Origin: JAFDZV01 sp035549015 | GTDB lineage: Bacteria; Bacteroidota; Ignavibacteria; OLB7 | Assembly (NCBI GenBank): GCA_035549015.1 | Contig: DASZRW010000107.1 | Span: 90,082-154,081 of the forward strand | Length of the DNA stretch: 64,000 nt | Direction of reading: 5' to 3' | In this document: positions 24,861 through 33,900 of the stretch, in pieces | How positions within the stretch are numbered: the first letter of the stretch is position 1 | Layout of the letters: every line of letters starts with the position of its first letter | Position numbers and translations under genes: made by a program | Notes under the pieces: model-generated | Told to the model about the DNA's origin: nothing | Database searches by the model: none | Seen by the model: only the letters and a program-made list of their open reading frames with translations

Positions 24861-25219
24861 GCGATGCCTCCATCCATGTCGCCAACCTGCGCATCCTGCG
24901 ATCCAGTTGGCGCAGTCGTCTTGTAGAGCTCCAGTTCATCACGCGTGGCCTTATACAGTGCCTGGCATGCCTGCACCACCTCCGGTTTCACGCCCGCGAC
25001 TTTGGGCATGCGCCGCGCATAGATGATATCGGCGACCGCCTGTTGAGCCCAATCGGGTGACGCCTGGGGATCGTCCGGAGGCGTTACTCCGGTGATCTGC
25101 GTGACGAGAGCGGCGGCAGACGCCTGGTCGCTCTCGAAGCTCTGAGCGGCTTTGGTGAGCGTTTCCGCGTTGGTCTTCCCGACGCGCTGCTCGAATTGGT
25201 CATAGCTGAGGAACGGCAT
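24854..25219 (-). CDS. DUF1320-like (Mu gp36-like) head-tail connector protein
   Basis: The product is 121 residues and the first gene of the leftward structural block. YDQFEQRVGKTNAETLTK at the N-terminus, the central DWAQQAVADIIYARRMPKVAG and the C-terminal VVQACQALYKATRDELELYK fit the helical Mu gp36-type protein, which acts at the head-tail interface. Its promoter should lie in the 170-bp divergent region to its right, which contains a strong palindrome. Confidence 0.68.
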   Translation of the reverse strand: MPFLSYDQFEQRVGKTNAETLTKAAQSFESDQASAAALVTQITGVTPPDDPQASPDWAQQAVADIIYARRMPKVAGVKPEVVQACQALYKATRDELELYKTTAPTGSQDAQVGDMDGGIAW

Positions 25220-25255
25220 GTGCGCAACCTACAACGCCACCACAACCACTTTTTC

Positions 25256-25277
25256 CTAGTCCTAGTTCTAGGACTAG
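25256..25277. promoter_or_regulatory. Operator-like palindrome in the divergent late-gene spacer
   Basis: CTAGTCCTAG and CTAGGACTAG flank a central TT, with a further CTAG three bases to the right and CTTTTTC/GAGAAAAG further out. It lies between the leftward structural block (starts 25219) and the rightward one (starts 25390). It is most likely a regulator-binding site controlling both; a hairpin acting as a leftward or rightward terminator is less likely, as no gene ends here. Confidence 0.6.
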
Positions 25278-25389
25278 CACTAGAGAAAAGCCCCGTTGTG
25301 ACGAGCGTACGTTTGCACCGTGATCCCGCGCACCGGTACTGGCAGTGGCCAGCAGGTCACCGCTGCGCCACACAAACGCACTCACACTC

Positions 25390-25608
25390 ATGGGACAGGA
25401 GATAGTAGCACCAACGCATCCGGAGTCGGCGCTCGCCGATGCGCTGGTCAACGCGCTGGCGATGGCCGGATTGTCGGAACAGATCATCCCGCATGTGCGG
25501 GGATGCGCACGCAAGGCTGCATCGATACTGGCTGCATCGGCGGTGCTGCCGATGGTTGTTGAAACGCGCCGGGCCCTTTCAGGCGAGGAGGTGAAGAACG
25601 ATGGGTAA
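25390..25608 (+). CDS. Small phage protein at the head of the rightward structural block
   Basis: A 72-residue, mainly helical, Ala-rich protein (SALADALVNALAMAGLSEQIIPHVRGCARKAASILAASAVLPMV). The ATG at 25390 follows a weak RBS. It overlaps the scaffold-like gene by 8 bp. Unknown function; possibly a capsid assembly accessory by position. Confidence 0.55.
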   Translation: MGQEIVAPTHPESALADALVNALAMAGLSEQIIPHVRGCARKAASILAASAVLPMVVETRRALSGEEVKNDG

Positions 25609-26191
25609 GTGGGGAGACTTCTTTCGCAAACTGGCCGGCGATCGCGCCGAGGAGCTGAAGGCCGACATCGAGACCGCCGAGAAGGAGCTCGATCAGCCGG
25701 CACCGCAACCCGAGAACAAGCCGGCACCAAAGCCGGAAGAGAAACCAAAGACGGACGAAAAGCCTGTGCCGACCGATACGACCGACATCTCCAAGCTGAT
25801 CGCTGAAGCAGTGACCGCGGGCAACAAGCCGCTCGCTGACCGGCTCGACGCTATCGAGAAGGCGAGTTCGGAGCGGGCATCGGCAGAGCTGACCGCGAAG
25901 GTGGAGTCGGCATTGAAGGAGCACTTGGGCGTACGATGGCCGGAGTCGAAGCGGGAGGATCTGAAGAAGATGCTGACCGACTCCTACGACAACACGATGG
26001 CCATGCTCGCGATGATGCCGAAGAACCCTGCGGTCAACCGTGATGTCCAGGCCGAACAGCCGCAACAGCAGCCGCAACAAGCGCAGCAGCAATCCACTGC
26101 GGATCGGTACAAGGCGACGAAGGATGCGGCTGTCGCATCTATCCAGGCTGCATACTCTGCGGGCCTGCCAAACGGAAGCGCACAGGAGTAA
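25601..26191 (+). CDS. Scaffold-like capsid assembly protein
   Basis: A 196-residue, highly charged, Pro/Glu/Lys/Gln-rich protein. It has an N-terminal amphipathic part (KWGDFFRKLAGDRAEELKADIETAEKEL), a Pro/Lys-rich linker (PAPQPENKPAPKPEEKPK), a helical core and a Gln-rich tail (QPQQQPQQAQQQ). This composition and the place 39 bp before the major capsid gene match phage scaffolding proteins. No protease motif is seen, so capsid maturation protease activity is not evident. Confidence 0.65.
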   Translation: MGKWGDFFRKLAGDRAEELKADIETAEKELDQPAPQPENKPAPKPEEKPKTDEKPVPTDTTDISKLIAEAVTAGNKPLADRLDAIEKASSERASAELTAKVESALKEHLGVRWPESKREDLKKMLTDSYDNTMAMLAMMPKNPAVNRDVQAEQPQQQPQQAQQQSTADRYKATKDAAVASIQAAYSAGLPNGSAQE

Positions 26192-26230
26192 GCTTCGCGA
26201 GTTCATTCATACGCACAAGGAACATCTACT

Positions 26231-27199
26231 GTGGCTCTTCTCAGGACATTTGATGGAAACGCGCAAGGGATTGTGCAGGACAGCACCATCCGTAACACCT
26301 TCCTGGCAAAGTTCTTCGCGGCATGTCCCGTTCTCGATTTTTTGCATTTCTACCAGTTTCCTGGTAGTGCCGACGAGCCGTTGAAGGATGCCGATGCTCG
26401 CGCTGGCCGCACTCGCGCGATCAACGACGCATGGCCGAACAACAGGACCACTCCGCAGTGGGGGAGCATCAGCCTGAAGGTGTTCGGTGACAAGGTGGAG
26501 ACCGACCAGGAATGGCAGGTGCGTCTTGCCGGGTATGGCGGCATTGCTGCCGAGCACATGCGCCAACTCGAGGAGGCCGGCTCCTCGATGGGTAGGTACT
26601 TCATGGAACTGTTCATGACGTCGGATGGCACCGGGACACTTTTCCCTGGGCTACCGACACTGCATGTCCCCATCGATGGTGTGACCGATGTGGTGCTCGG
26701 CGCCGACGGCACTGCCCTGTCGCTCGAAGACACGACGACGGCCAAGAAGAACAATCGGCTGGTCAAGGAAAAGGTTGATTGGTTGGCACGGAACTCGGAC
26801 GTGCTCGTTATGGCGGAGTTGGTGCGTGATCGTCTCACCACCCTGGCTACTGATCGTGTCACGACGCAATCCGTGCAGAATGCCGTGGGCGAGGAGGTAA
26901 TCCTCACCAAGTGGGCTGGAAAGCCGATCATCCTGAGCGGCAACACCAAAGACGACGACGCGCCGATTCAGGATCTCAACGAAGTGGTTGGCGACAGCGA
27001 GGACTGCACCAGCATCTGGGGCTTCAAGACCGGAGAGCGCCAGCACCTGACGGCCGGCACGAACGTGGGCTTCCGAGTCGAGGCGCCGAAGATGGTGGAC
27101 AACATGCTCACCACGAACATGAACCTCTCGATCGGTCTGACACTCCTGAAGGATCGCTCGCTGCGCCGTATTCGCGGCATCCGCGTGCCGCAGACATAA
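26231..27199 (+). CDS. Major capsid protein (HK97-like fold expected)
   Basis: A 322-residue protein from a GTG start at 26231 and the only candidate for the shell subunit. It follows the scaffold-like gene and precedes a terminator. Features include the N-arm DSTIRNTFLAKFFAACPVLDFLHFYQFPGSADEPLKD, the E-loop-like QWGSISLKVFGDKVETDQEWQVR, the spine-helix candidate NRLVKEKVDWLARNSDVLVMAELVRDRLTTLA and a C-terminal beta region TGERQHLTAGTNVGFRVEAPKMVDNML. The assignment to the HK97 fold is from layout, not sequence identity. Confidence 0.75.
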   Translation: MALLRTFDGNAQGIVQDSTIRNTFLAKFFAACPVLDFLHFYQFPGSADEPLKDADARAGRTRAINDAWPNNRTTPQWGSISLKVFGDKVETDQEWQVRLAGYGGIAAEHMRQLEEAGSSMGRYFMELFMTSDGTGTLFPGLPTLHVPIDGVTDVVLGADGTALSLEDTTTAKKNNRLVKEKVDWLARNSDVLVMAELVRDRLTTLATDRVTTQSVQNAVGEEVILTKWAGKPIILSGNTKDDDAPIQDLNEVVGDSEDCTSIWGFKTGERQHLTAGTNVGFRVEAPKMVDNMLTTNMNLSIGLTLLKDRSLRRIRGIRVPQT

Positions 27200-27239
27200 T
27201 CGACGACGAATACATCGCCTGGCCGTATGCGATGCCATA

Positions 27240-27278
27240 GCCGGGCGGCCTGAATCCCCGTCAGGGCGGCCGCCCGGC
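27240..27278 (+). terminator. GC-rich hairpin after the capsid gene
   Basis: GCCGGGCGGCC (27240-27250) pairs perfectly with GGCCGCCCGGC (27268-27278), followed by ATTATCT. It is 41 bp downstream of the capsid stop and may lower expression of the lysis genes relative to the capsid. Confidence 0.75.
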
Positions 27279-27295
27279 ATTATCTGGAGCACGAC

Positions 27296-27538
27296 TTGGA
27301 CGCGCAGACAACGACGTTGACAATTACAGGACTGGGGTTAATCGTCGCGGTCGTCGTCGGCATCGTGACCGTCCAGTATTATCTGCGCGACATGCGGCGG
27401 CACCTCTTGGAGCGTGTGCGTGCCGAGGAGCAGCGCCATGCTGATGTCGACAAGCGCCTGGCGCTGCTCGAACAGATCGTCGCACGGCTCGAGCGTGTGC
27501 TCGAGTCCTACACTCACATCGATGGAGTCAAATCGTGA
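27296..27538 (+). CDS. Small membrane-anchored coiled-coil protein, lysis region
   Basis: The product is 80 residues from a TTG preceded by GGAG. One N-terminal transmembrane helix (LTITGLGLIVAVVVGIVTVQYYL, 7-29) is followed by a heptad-rich helix (ADVDKRLALLEQIVARLERVLES). This topology occurs in phage lysis accessory or holin-partner proteins. It overlaps the next gene by an ATGA. Confidence 0.65.
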   Translation: MDAQTTTLTITGLGLIVAVVVGIVTVQYYLRDMRRHLLERVRAEEQRHADVDKRLALLEQIVARLERVLESYTHIDGVKS

Positions 27539-27807
27539 CGCACAGACACCTGATCATCCTCGCCGTTGCGAGTGCATTCGTGGCACTGCGCTTCGCGATC
27601 GGCAGCGGTGATTCCGACCTGCAGATGCTGACGAGCGGCCTGTTCAATGCCGCGGTCATCAATCTGCTCTGGGAGCTCGTGGAGTATTTCTTCATCAATC
27701 GCCGGTACCATGTCACTGAGACGATTCGCACTTCTGCTATCGCTGTTGCTGTGTACTGCGGCCTCCGCGCCGTCGCAACCAGCATCGGGTTCATCACTGG
27801 CCTGTAG
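27535..27807 (+). CDS. Putative holin-like membrane protein
   Basis: The product is 90 residues with about three hydrophobic helices (LIILAVASAFVALRFAI; FNAAVINLLWELVEYFF; AIAVAVYCGLRAVATSIGFIT) separated by short polar turns. Size and topology fit a holin, and the endolysin gene starts inside its 3' end. Functional assignment rests on context. Confidence 0.62.
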   Translation: MTHRHLIILAVASAFVALRFAIGSGDSDLQMLTSGLFNAAVINLLWELVEYFFINRRYHVTETIRTSAIAVAVYCGLRAVATSIGFITGL

Positions 27808-28308
27808 GGCCGTCGACACTGCGCGGTCATACATCGGCGTGCGCGAGCATGGCGGGTACAATCGCGGCATGGTGGTTGACGCGTTCAATCGTGGTGCAGG
27901 TGCACCGCTGGGGAGCTCGTGGTGCATGGCGTTTGTGTACGGGTGCGTCGATCGCGCCGCCGCAGCGCTGCATGTACGCAATCCGCTGATGCGTACGGCC
28001 TCGGTCTCGATGCAGGTACGGCACGCAATCGGCTACGGCAGTGGCCTGCACGTGATACGTGTGGCCGGTGTGTACGGCTCTCACGCAGCACGGCACGGCG
28101 ACATCGTCGCCTGGAAATGGTCCGGCGCATCGGTACGGGACATCGGCCGGATGTGGCCAGGCCACACAGGATTGGTGGATACACAGGTTGCCGGCACACT
28201 CTACACGATCGAAGGGAACACCGGCGACGGGAACTGGCGGGATGGCGATGGTGTCTACGGACGCCGCCGCACCTGGCGCAACGTCGTTGTACTGATACGT
28301 ATCTCTGA
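27710..28308 (+). CDS. Endolysin with signal peptide, Cys/His (CHAP-like) catalytic domain; 3' end apparently frameshifted
   Basis: From the ATG at 27710: signal peptide or anchor MSLRRFALLLSLLLCTAASAPS, then CRAVDTARSYIGVREHGGYNRG, SSWCMAFVYGCVDRA (candidate Cys nucleophile), HGDIVAWKW and WPGHTGLVD (candidate His), then GNTGDGNWRDGDGVYGRRR. This is the layout of CHAP/NlpC-type peptidoglycan amidases. As read, the frame runs on to 28735 through a shadow-like Arg/His/Pro-rich stretch overlapping the next gene by 419 bp. A missing base after VVLIR would end the protein as ..VLIRYL at 28308, just before that gene. I prefer the short form. It overlaps the holin-like gene by 98 bp. Confidence 0.7.
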
Positions 28309-28316
28309 GGCTACCA

Positions 28317-28859
28317 ATGACAACTCTGCGACCGATCAAGCTCGACACGATGGCGATTGCGATCATCTGTCTCCTCCTCGGCACGGCGTGCGGATGGCTG
28401 GTACGGTTCATGGTGATGCCGCATGCGCGACCGGAGATCACCTCGGCACGCTCGGCCGTGACGGCCGTGGTTCACGACACCACGATTCAGATCGTGGAGT
28501 CGAGACGCCTAGTCTACCGGCATCTCCCCGCGAGGGTGACCAGGCTGCACGATACGCTTGTGACCTACATCGACTCCGGGCTGGGCCACCACGATACGCT
28601 GGTCGCGCAACCGTTCCGGATCGCGAGCGACACGGTCTCCCACGGCGATACGGTGAGCGTGACGACGACGTTCCCTCCGCCCTTGCAGACCGTGGTGTGG
28701 CGCCGCGCGCCCGACACCCTGCATGTCCCGCGTGAGACGATTACCGTCACGACCGAGGTGGTGCGCGAGCGCCCCTGGTACGAAAGCATCGGGATCTTCC
28801 TCGCGGGTGCCGGACTCGGTTACCTGACACGCACTCTCACTCATCCTGACCGACCATGA
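28317..28859 (+). CDS. Membrane protein of the lysis region, spanin-like candidate
   Basis: The product is 180 residues, starting at an ATG with GAGG six bases before. An N-terminal membrane helix (AIAIICLLLGTACGWLVRFMV, 14-33) is followed by a periplasmic-looking beta-rich part full of DT/HDT repeats (VVHDTTIQIVES, LHDTLVTYIDS, HHDTLV) and a C-terminal hydrophobic segment (IGIFLAGAGLGYLTRT). Position after the endolysin suggests a spanin or similar lysis factor. The two-helix topology is unusual for classical Rz. Confidence 0.65.
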   Translation: MTTLRPIKLDTMAIAIICLLLGTACGWLVRFMVMPHARPEITSARSAVTAVVHDTTIQIVESRRLVYRHLPARVTRLHDTLVTYIDSGLGHHDTLVAQPFRIASDTVSHGDTVSVTTTFPPPLQTVVWRRAPDTLHVPRETITVTTEVVRERPWYESIGIFLAGAGLGYLTRTLTHPDRP

Positions 28860-29383
28860 CCACGGACGAACGCGAGCAGAAGAAGCGCATGGCAGCACTC
28901 CAGCGGCTGTCGCCGGAGTCGCTGATCAAGCGGTACCTGCGCCGTCAAGCGACCGCCGCAGCCGCAGCGATCGAGATGGCGGAGATCTCGTTGGCGCTGG
29001 AGAGCCGGTTCCCCTGCGAGAAATCCGAGGAGGAGATCCGCACGGCATCCGGTGTTGCCCAGCGCACGGTCACGCGATCCTACACGATCGACGAGGCGAA
29101 GATCGATGACATGCGCAGCGCTTTGGATCTCGACTTCGCATCGATCGTCGACACGAAGGTCAAGCACCAGGTGCCGACCGATCGCATGCCTGAGTTGATC
29201 AAGCACCTTGGCGCCACGGTATCCCGGTTCGTGAAGACCACAACCAGCTACAGCTTCACGAAGCTCGGCTCGACGCGCATCGGGAAGCCGAAGCCGGAGG
29301 ACAAGAAGATGCTGGCATCGATCGAGGGGTGTTACTCCGTGACGCCGAAGACGAGCATCACGGTCAAGGGGCTCTCCGCATAA
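28856..29383 (+). CDS. Phage protein of unknown function before the tail tube gene
   Basis: The product is 175 residues, coupled to the previous gene by ATGA. The N-terminal half is helical and basic (SPESLIKRYLRRQATAAAAAIEMAEISLALESRF); the C-terminal half is mixed (DLDFASIVDTKVKHQVPTDRMPELIKHLGATVSRFVKTTTSYSF). I considered a Mu Gam-like nuclease inhibitor but see no support. By position it could be a head-tail joining or tail protein. Confidence 0.6.
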   Translation: MTTDEREQKKRMAALQRLSPESLIKRYLRRQATAAAAAIEMAEISLALESRFPCEKSEEEIRTASGVAQRTVTRSYTIDEAKIDDMRSALDLDFASIVDTKVKHQVPTDRMPELIKHLGATVSRFVKTTTSYSFTKLGSTRIGKPKPEDKKMLASIEGCYSVTPKTSITVKGLSA

Positions 29384-29419
29384 TCAACAAGCACAACCAA
29401 CCAATACGCACAACTGCAC

Positions 29420-30070
29420 ATGGTTAATCCGATGTATGGCGGTGGGAACAAGGTCCCCACCTACTATCTCAAGCGTGTGGATACCGGCGGCGTGATCTCC
29501 TACGCCATCAAGAAGGCGGACGGCACCACTGCGGCTACGGACTACGCGCACGCCAGCATGTTGTGGGACCTGCTCAGCAAGGTGGATCTGGAGACCAAGG
29601 ACACCGGCCAGCTGTCCAGCAAGCTGGATCAGGGGCACGGCGGTAGCAAGTTCCGCACGTTCTGGAAGAAGTTCGTGAAGACGTCAGGAACGTCGACGAC
29701 TACCACGTCCAAGGACTTCCCGCTGATCACGGGATCGAAGGTGACCACAAACGCTTCCTCGTCGACCGGCGATCTGTTGCTCACGCTCATTGTGGGGGAC
29801 CTCGACCAGGATGATACGACGATGCGTGAGGTGATCGCACTGGTCCATACCGTCACGCCGACATCCACCGAGTCACTCGATCCCGACAACCCGCGGAAGC
29901 CGGCTGTGGAGTTCGTCTCGGTCTCTGAACTGGAGGCAGATGTGACGATCCCGAAGGAACTGCTCCCGCCCGCCTTCTACTCGCAGGCTGCCGATCTCAC
30001 GCTCGGTAAGCTGGACAGCGAAGGGAAGAAGAACATCGGGTTCGACTACCTCTATGCGGAGGCTGCATAG
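29420..30070 (+). CDS. Major tail tube protein (siphovirus-like)
   Basis: A 216-residue, Thr/Ser-rich, beta-dominated protein with a long central hairpin region (TSTTTTSKDFPLITGSKVTTNASSSTGDLLLTLIVGDLDQDDTTMREVIALVHTVTP), as in phage tail tube subunits. It is directly followed by a pair of overlapping chaperone-like genes and the tape measure, the canonical order of long-tailed phages. No sheath gene is present, favouring a non-contractile tail. Confidence 0.72.
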   Translation: MVNPMYGGGNKVPTYYLKRVDTGGVISYAIKKADGTTAATDYAHASMLWDLLSKVDLETKDTGQLSSKLDQGHGGSKFRTFWKKFVKTSGTSTTTTSKDFPLITGSKVTTNASSSTGDLLLTLIVGDLDQDDTTMREVIALVHTVTPTSTESLDPDNPRKPAVEFVSVSELEADVTIPKELLPPAFYSQAADLTLGKLDSEGKKNIGFDYLYAEAA

Positions 30071-30181
30071 CCTCAATCGTGTGAGTGAGCAGCGGGTGGC
30101 CGCGTATCTCCTGTGACAACGCTGCCCGCTGCTCCGCTCACGTCTACTCCGCTCACATCCTCTCACGTACACAACACGCAC

Positions 30182-30688
30182 ATGGAACTGATTCTCAATG
30201 GGACACGCTTCACGGTTCCCTATTTGAATGTCGCCTCTGGTCTGTTTGTCACGCAGGGCGAGCAGGCCGAGCTGACGCGCATACGCGACCTCGTCAAACT
30301 GCGCAATGAGTATCCCGATGTGCTGGCGTTGCACGCCGAGCTGAAGGAATATCCTCGCGACCTGACGTTCGAGGAGACATTGCGCAGCATGGAGTTCACC
30401 GTCGGCTCGAACATCATCGACCGCGAGTATGGGGTGAACCTCTTCCGGTCGCAGGTCGACATGCAGGCGCTGACGCCCGAGCAGCGGGATGCGATCAGCA
30501 CAAACGCCGACAGTCCGTTCTGGCTGGCGCAGAATCTGGCGGAGGTTCGCAACGAGGCCGTCCGATTTCGAGAGGATGATCTCAGAGGTAAAGGCCAGGA
30601 TGGCGAGCATCCGGAGAACGTGGCTGGTGTTCCGGGTGCCGACGAGGCAGCGGCCAACGACGGACAAAACGATCCCGACGGCGTTTGA
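30182..30688 (+). CDS. Tail assembly chaperone, first frame (gpG-like)
   Basis: The product is 168 residues from the ATG at 30182; in-frame codons further upstream are not protein-like. It is mostly helical (ELTRIRDLVKLRNEYPDVLALHAELKEYPRDLTFEETLRSM) with an acidic, disordered C-terminus (GQDGEHPENVAGVPGADEAAANDGQNDPDGV). It lies between the tail tube and the tape measure and overlaps the next gene in another frame by more than 100 bp, as gpG and gpGT do in lambda-like phages. Confidence 0.65.
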   Translation: MELILNGTRFTVPYLNVASGLFVTQGEQAELTRIRDLVKLRNEYPDVLALHAELKEYPRDLTFEETLRSMEFTVGSNIIDREYGVNLFRSQVDMQALTPEQRDAISTNADSPFWLAQNLAEVRNEAVRFREDDLRGKGQDGEHPENVAGVPGADEAAANDGQNDPDGV

Positions 30689-30920
30689 CATCGTCCCTGC
30701 ATCACGCGAGCACCAGCTCGTGTGTCTGGAGGTGGCCGGCGATGACGTGTGCCGTGCACGCGAGCTCTATGAGCGGTGGGACTACGCACAGGTGCTGGAG
30801 TGGCACGCGTGCATGATGGCCAAGCACTGGGAGCGCCCACCTCTCTTCACGAAGAACGACCTGGCGCTCCTGGCGCTCGATGACGACAACGAACAGGAAT
30901 CTGCAGGCGCCGACGAATAG
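30576..30920 (+). CDS. Tail assembly chaperone, second frame (T-like)
   Basis: About 114 residues if started at the ATG 30576 (ATG 30600 is an alternative), in the +1 frame relative to the upstream gene. The unique part FDIVPASREHQLVCLEVAGDDVCRARELYERWDYAQVLEWHACMMAKHWERP has clear coding character. It could be made separately or, as in many tailed phages, as a frameshift extension of the first chaperone; the relation is +1 or -2. I see no certain slippery site. It ends 5 bp before a hairpin terminator. Confidence 0.6.
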   Translation: MISEVKARMASIRRTWLVFRVPTRQRPTTDKTIPTAFDIVPASREHQLVCLEVAGDDVCRARELYERWDYAQVLEWHACMMAKHWERPPLFTKNDLALLALDDDNEQESAGADE

Positions 30921-30925
30921 CGGTC

Positions 30926-30955
30926 ACGGGCCGTGGGCACGCGTCCACGGCCCGT
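30926..30955 (+). terminator. Hairpin between tail chaperone and tape measure genes
   Basis: ACGGGCCGTGG (30926-30936) pairs perfectly with CCACGGCCCGT (30945-30955) around an 8-nt loop, followed by TTCAT. It begins 5 bp after the chaperone stop and could attenuate tape measure expression. Confidence 0.7.
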
Positions 30956-30974
30956 TTCATATCTGGACACATCG

Positions 30975-33900
30975 ATGCCAGCTCTCACACTCGACATCCT
31001 CCTGAATCCGAAGCTCAACCTCGAGAAGGCGAACGCCCTGCTCGAGGTGCTGCAGCGGAGTTTCGGTTCGGCAGGCCAGAAGATCCAGCTGATCGATCCG
31101 CAGGAGGTTGCGCGCATCGAGAAGGCCGATGCCGCCCTGCGTGGTATCCAGAAGGACCTGGCGGCCGATGCGAGCGAGGCGCTGAAACTGAGTGACGTCC
31201 TCGCGGCCATCGGTGATCGTGCCGAGAATGCCGGCAAGCGGGCGGGCAGTGCATTCGACTTCAACCAGAAGATCGAGGCGGTCCGGAACTTCTCCTCCGG
31301 CATCGAGTCTCTGGCCAAGCCGTTCACGGAACTCGATACGGCCACACAGTCGCTGAAGACGCTGGGACCCGAGGCGGCCGCGATGGCTGACGATCTGCGC
31401 CAGGCAGCGCTCGATATGTCCAGTTCGTGGGATGGCCTTCCGATCAAGGCAGGTCAGTTACAGCAGGGGATGTTCGATGCCATCGCGAGCGGTGTGCAGG
31501 GCGGCAAGAAGGAGTTGGGCGAGTTCATTCAGAAGGTGGGCGAATTGTCGGTCGGTGGCGCAGCGCCTCTTGCATCGGCGACGCAGCTCATGACCGGCAC
31601 GTTGAATGCGTTCGGGGAGTCCGCTCTCTCCACCGGCAAGTACGCCGACTACATGTTCAACATTGTGAACGTCGGCGTAACGAGTATTCCGGAGTTGGCC
31701 TCGCAGTTGGCCAACGTCACGCCGACGGCCGCCGCCGCGGGTGTCAAGTTCTATGGCCTCGGTGGTGCGCTTGCGTTCATGACGCAGAAGGGCGTGCCGA
31801 TGGCACAGAGCACCACCAAAGTGAACCAGCTTCTGATCGAGATGCAGAAGCCGGGAGCGGCGTTGGCGCCGATCCTGAAGGCGGCTGGCGTGTCGATGGA
31901 CAGCCTGCGCAATGAGGAGCTGCCGGACATCCTCGGCCGCATCAAGGTGGCGATCGATGCGACCGGGAAGTCTGCCACACAGTTGTTCTCCTCGAGCGAG
32001 GCCGGTGCTGCGTTCAACGTGCTGACCGGCGATATGCAGGGCTTTGCCCAGGCCGTCGAGGACGTGCGGGACACATCGGGCTCTGCGCGCAATGCCTACG
32101 AGCAGATGTCCGACAGTGTGGAGGTGCGGACGCAGCGCATGCTGACGATCGCCGAAGACTTCGCGATCAAGGGGCTGGACAAGATCGGTTCCGGGTTCGT
32201 CTCCGCCGCTGCCGGCGCCACGCAGATCGCGCCGATGATCACGACGCTCGTCGGGCTGAAGGAGATCTTCCCCACCGAGAGCATGCTGAAGTTCGGGCAG
32301 GGCCTGCTCGGCACCGTGGCGCCGGCGCTCATAAAGGTGGGTATCTTGAAGGTGGTGGGCGTTACGGAAACTGTTGCAGACACTGCAGCGACCACTGCCA
32401 ACACTGCAGCGAAGGGCGTACAAGCCATTGCCACAGACGCGGCCACTGGGGCGCAGTATGCACTCAACGCGGCGTTCCTGGCCTCTCCCCTCGGCATTGC
32501 GCTCGCCCTGCTCGCGGCCGGTGCGGCCGCCTACGCCATCTTCTCCTCGAAGACCAAGGACCTGAAGACGGCGACCGAGGATGCCGCGCAGTCGCAGGAG
32601 AAGATGAACGCGGCGCTCGAGGGGCAGCAGGCCGCAGCGAAGCAACAGCGAGAGCTGCACAAGCTTGCAGACGAGTTGGATTCGGTGAAGGGGAAGTCTG
32701 ATCCGGAAAGCCAGCACAAGTACGCCGAGGCGCTGGACCGTGTGGCACGGAAGGCGCCGGAAGTGGTCGATCACATCGACGACCTGAACCAGAAGCTGGA
32801 CGGGCACAAGCAGCGGCTGGACGTCAGCAGTGACGCGCTGCGCAAGTACGCGGACGAGCAGAAGGCGCTGGCGGACCAGCGTGTGGCCGAGCAGATGGCC
32901 GACATGGACGACCAGGCGAAGGCGCTCCAGGAGTCGATCACGGCCAACGTGGAGAAGATGCGCGAGCTGCGTGCAGAGCGTCAGCAGCTCAACACCAAGC
33001 AGGGGCAGCAGGCCGCCGAAGCCGACTCCTGGGGGAAGGCGCTTCTCCTCGGCCCCGTAGGTGTGGGCCTGAAACTCGTTGGTGTGCTCGACGGCGCGAA
33101 GGACAAGCTGAAGAAGACGCGCGACGAGATCAACAAGATGGCGCCGGAGCTGGAGGCGGCCCGCGCGCAGCAGACCAAGATGATCGATCAGTACGGCCAG
33201 ATGGGCCTGACGATCGATGACATCGCGGCGAAGTTGAACGTCGCGGCCGATGTGGTGCGAGAGCTCGCGCCTCCGGACTTCGCCTCCTCCCTCGCCAACG
33301 CGGAGCAGTTCAAGCAATCGATCGCCGGCATGTCCGACGAGCAGCAAAAGCTGGTCAATGCGGCAGTGAACCATGCCGAGGCATACAAGAAGGCGCAGGC
33401 GAACGTCGCGGACTTGAAGCGCCAGCTCGCTGACGCGAAGTTCGGCAACGACAAGTCGCTCCAGGATGATCTGGAGAAGAAGCTGGCGGACGCGCAGAAG
33501 GTTGCCGACGAGCGGCGCGTGAAGGTGGAGGCTGATCTCGATGACACCGGGACGCAGGCTGCTATCAAGGCACTGCCGGACACGGCGCAGAAGCTAATGA
33601 AGCCGGTCACGATGACGTTAAACGTCATCAGCGACGACCGGCGCGTCGCGCAGATCACGCAGCGCACGACCGGCATCATCCGCGAGGCGAATGAACTCGC
33701 CGAGCAGAGCACCTCCAAGCTCACGGCCGCGCAGCGTCTGGTGTACGACCAGAAACAGGCCACGCTTGCGGCGGAGTACCGCAAGAACATGGAGCAGCAG
33801 GCGGCCGCCATCGGCGCCAACGTCGACGAGCTCCATGCGCTCGAGGCGCAGAAGCTAGCCGCCTCTGACCCGAAGGAAGTGGCGCGCCTCAGTGGCGAGA

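Noticed and set aside
28856..29383. Mu Gam-like host nuclease inhibitor
   Set aside because: Length is similar, but the sequence and late-region position do not fit Gam.
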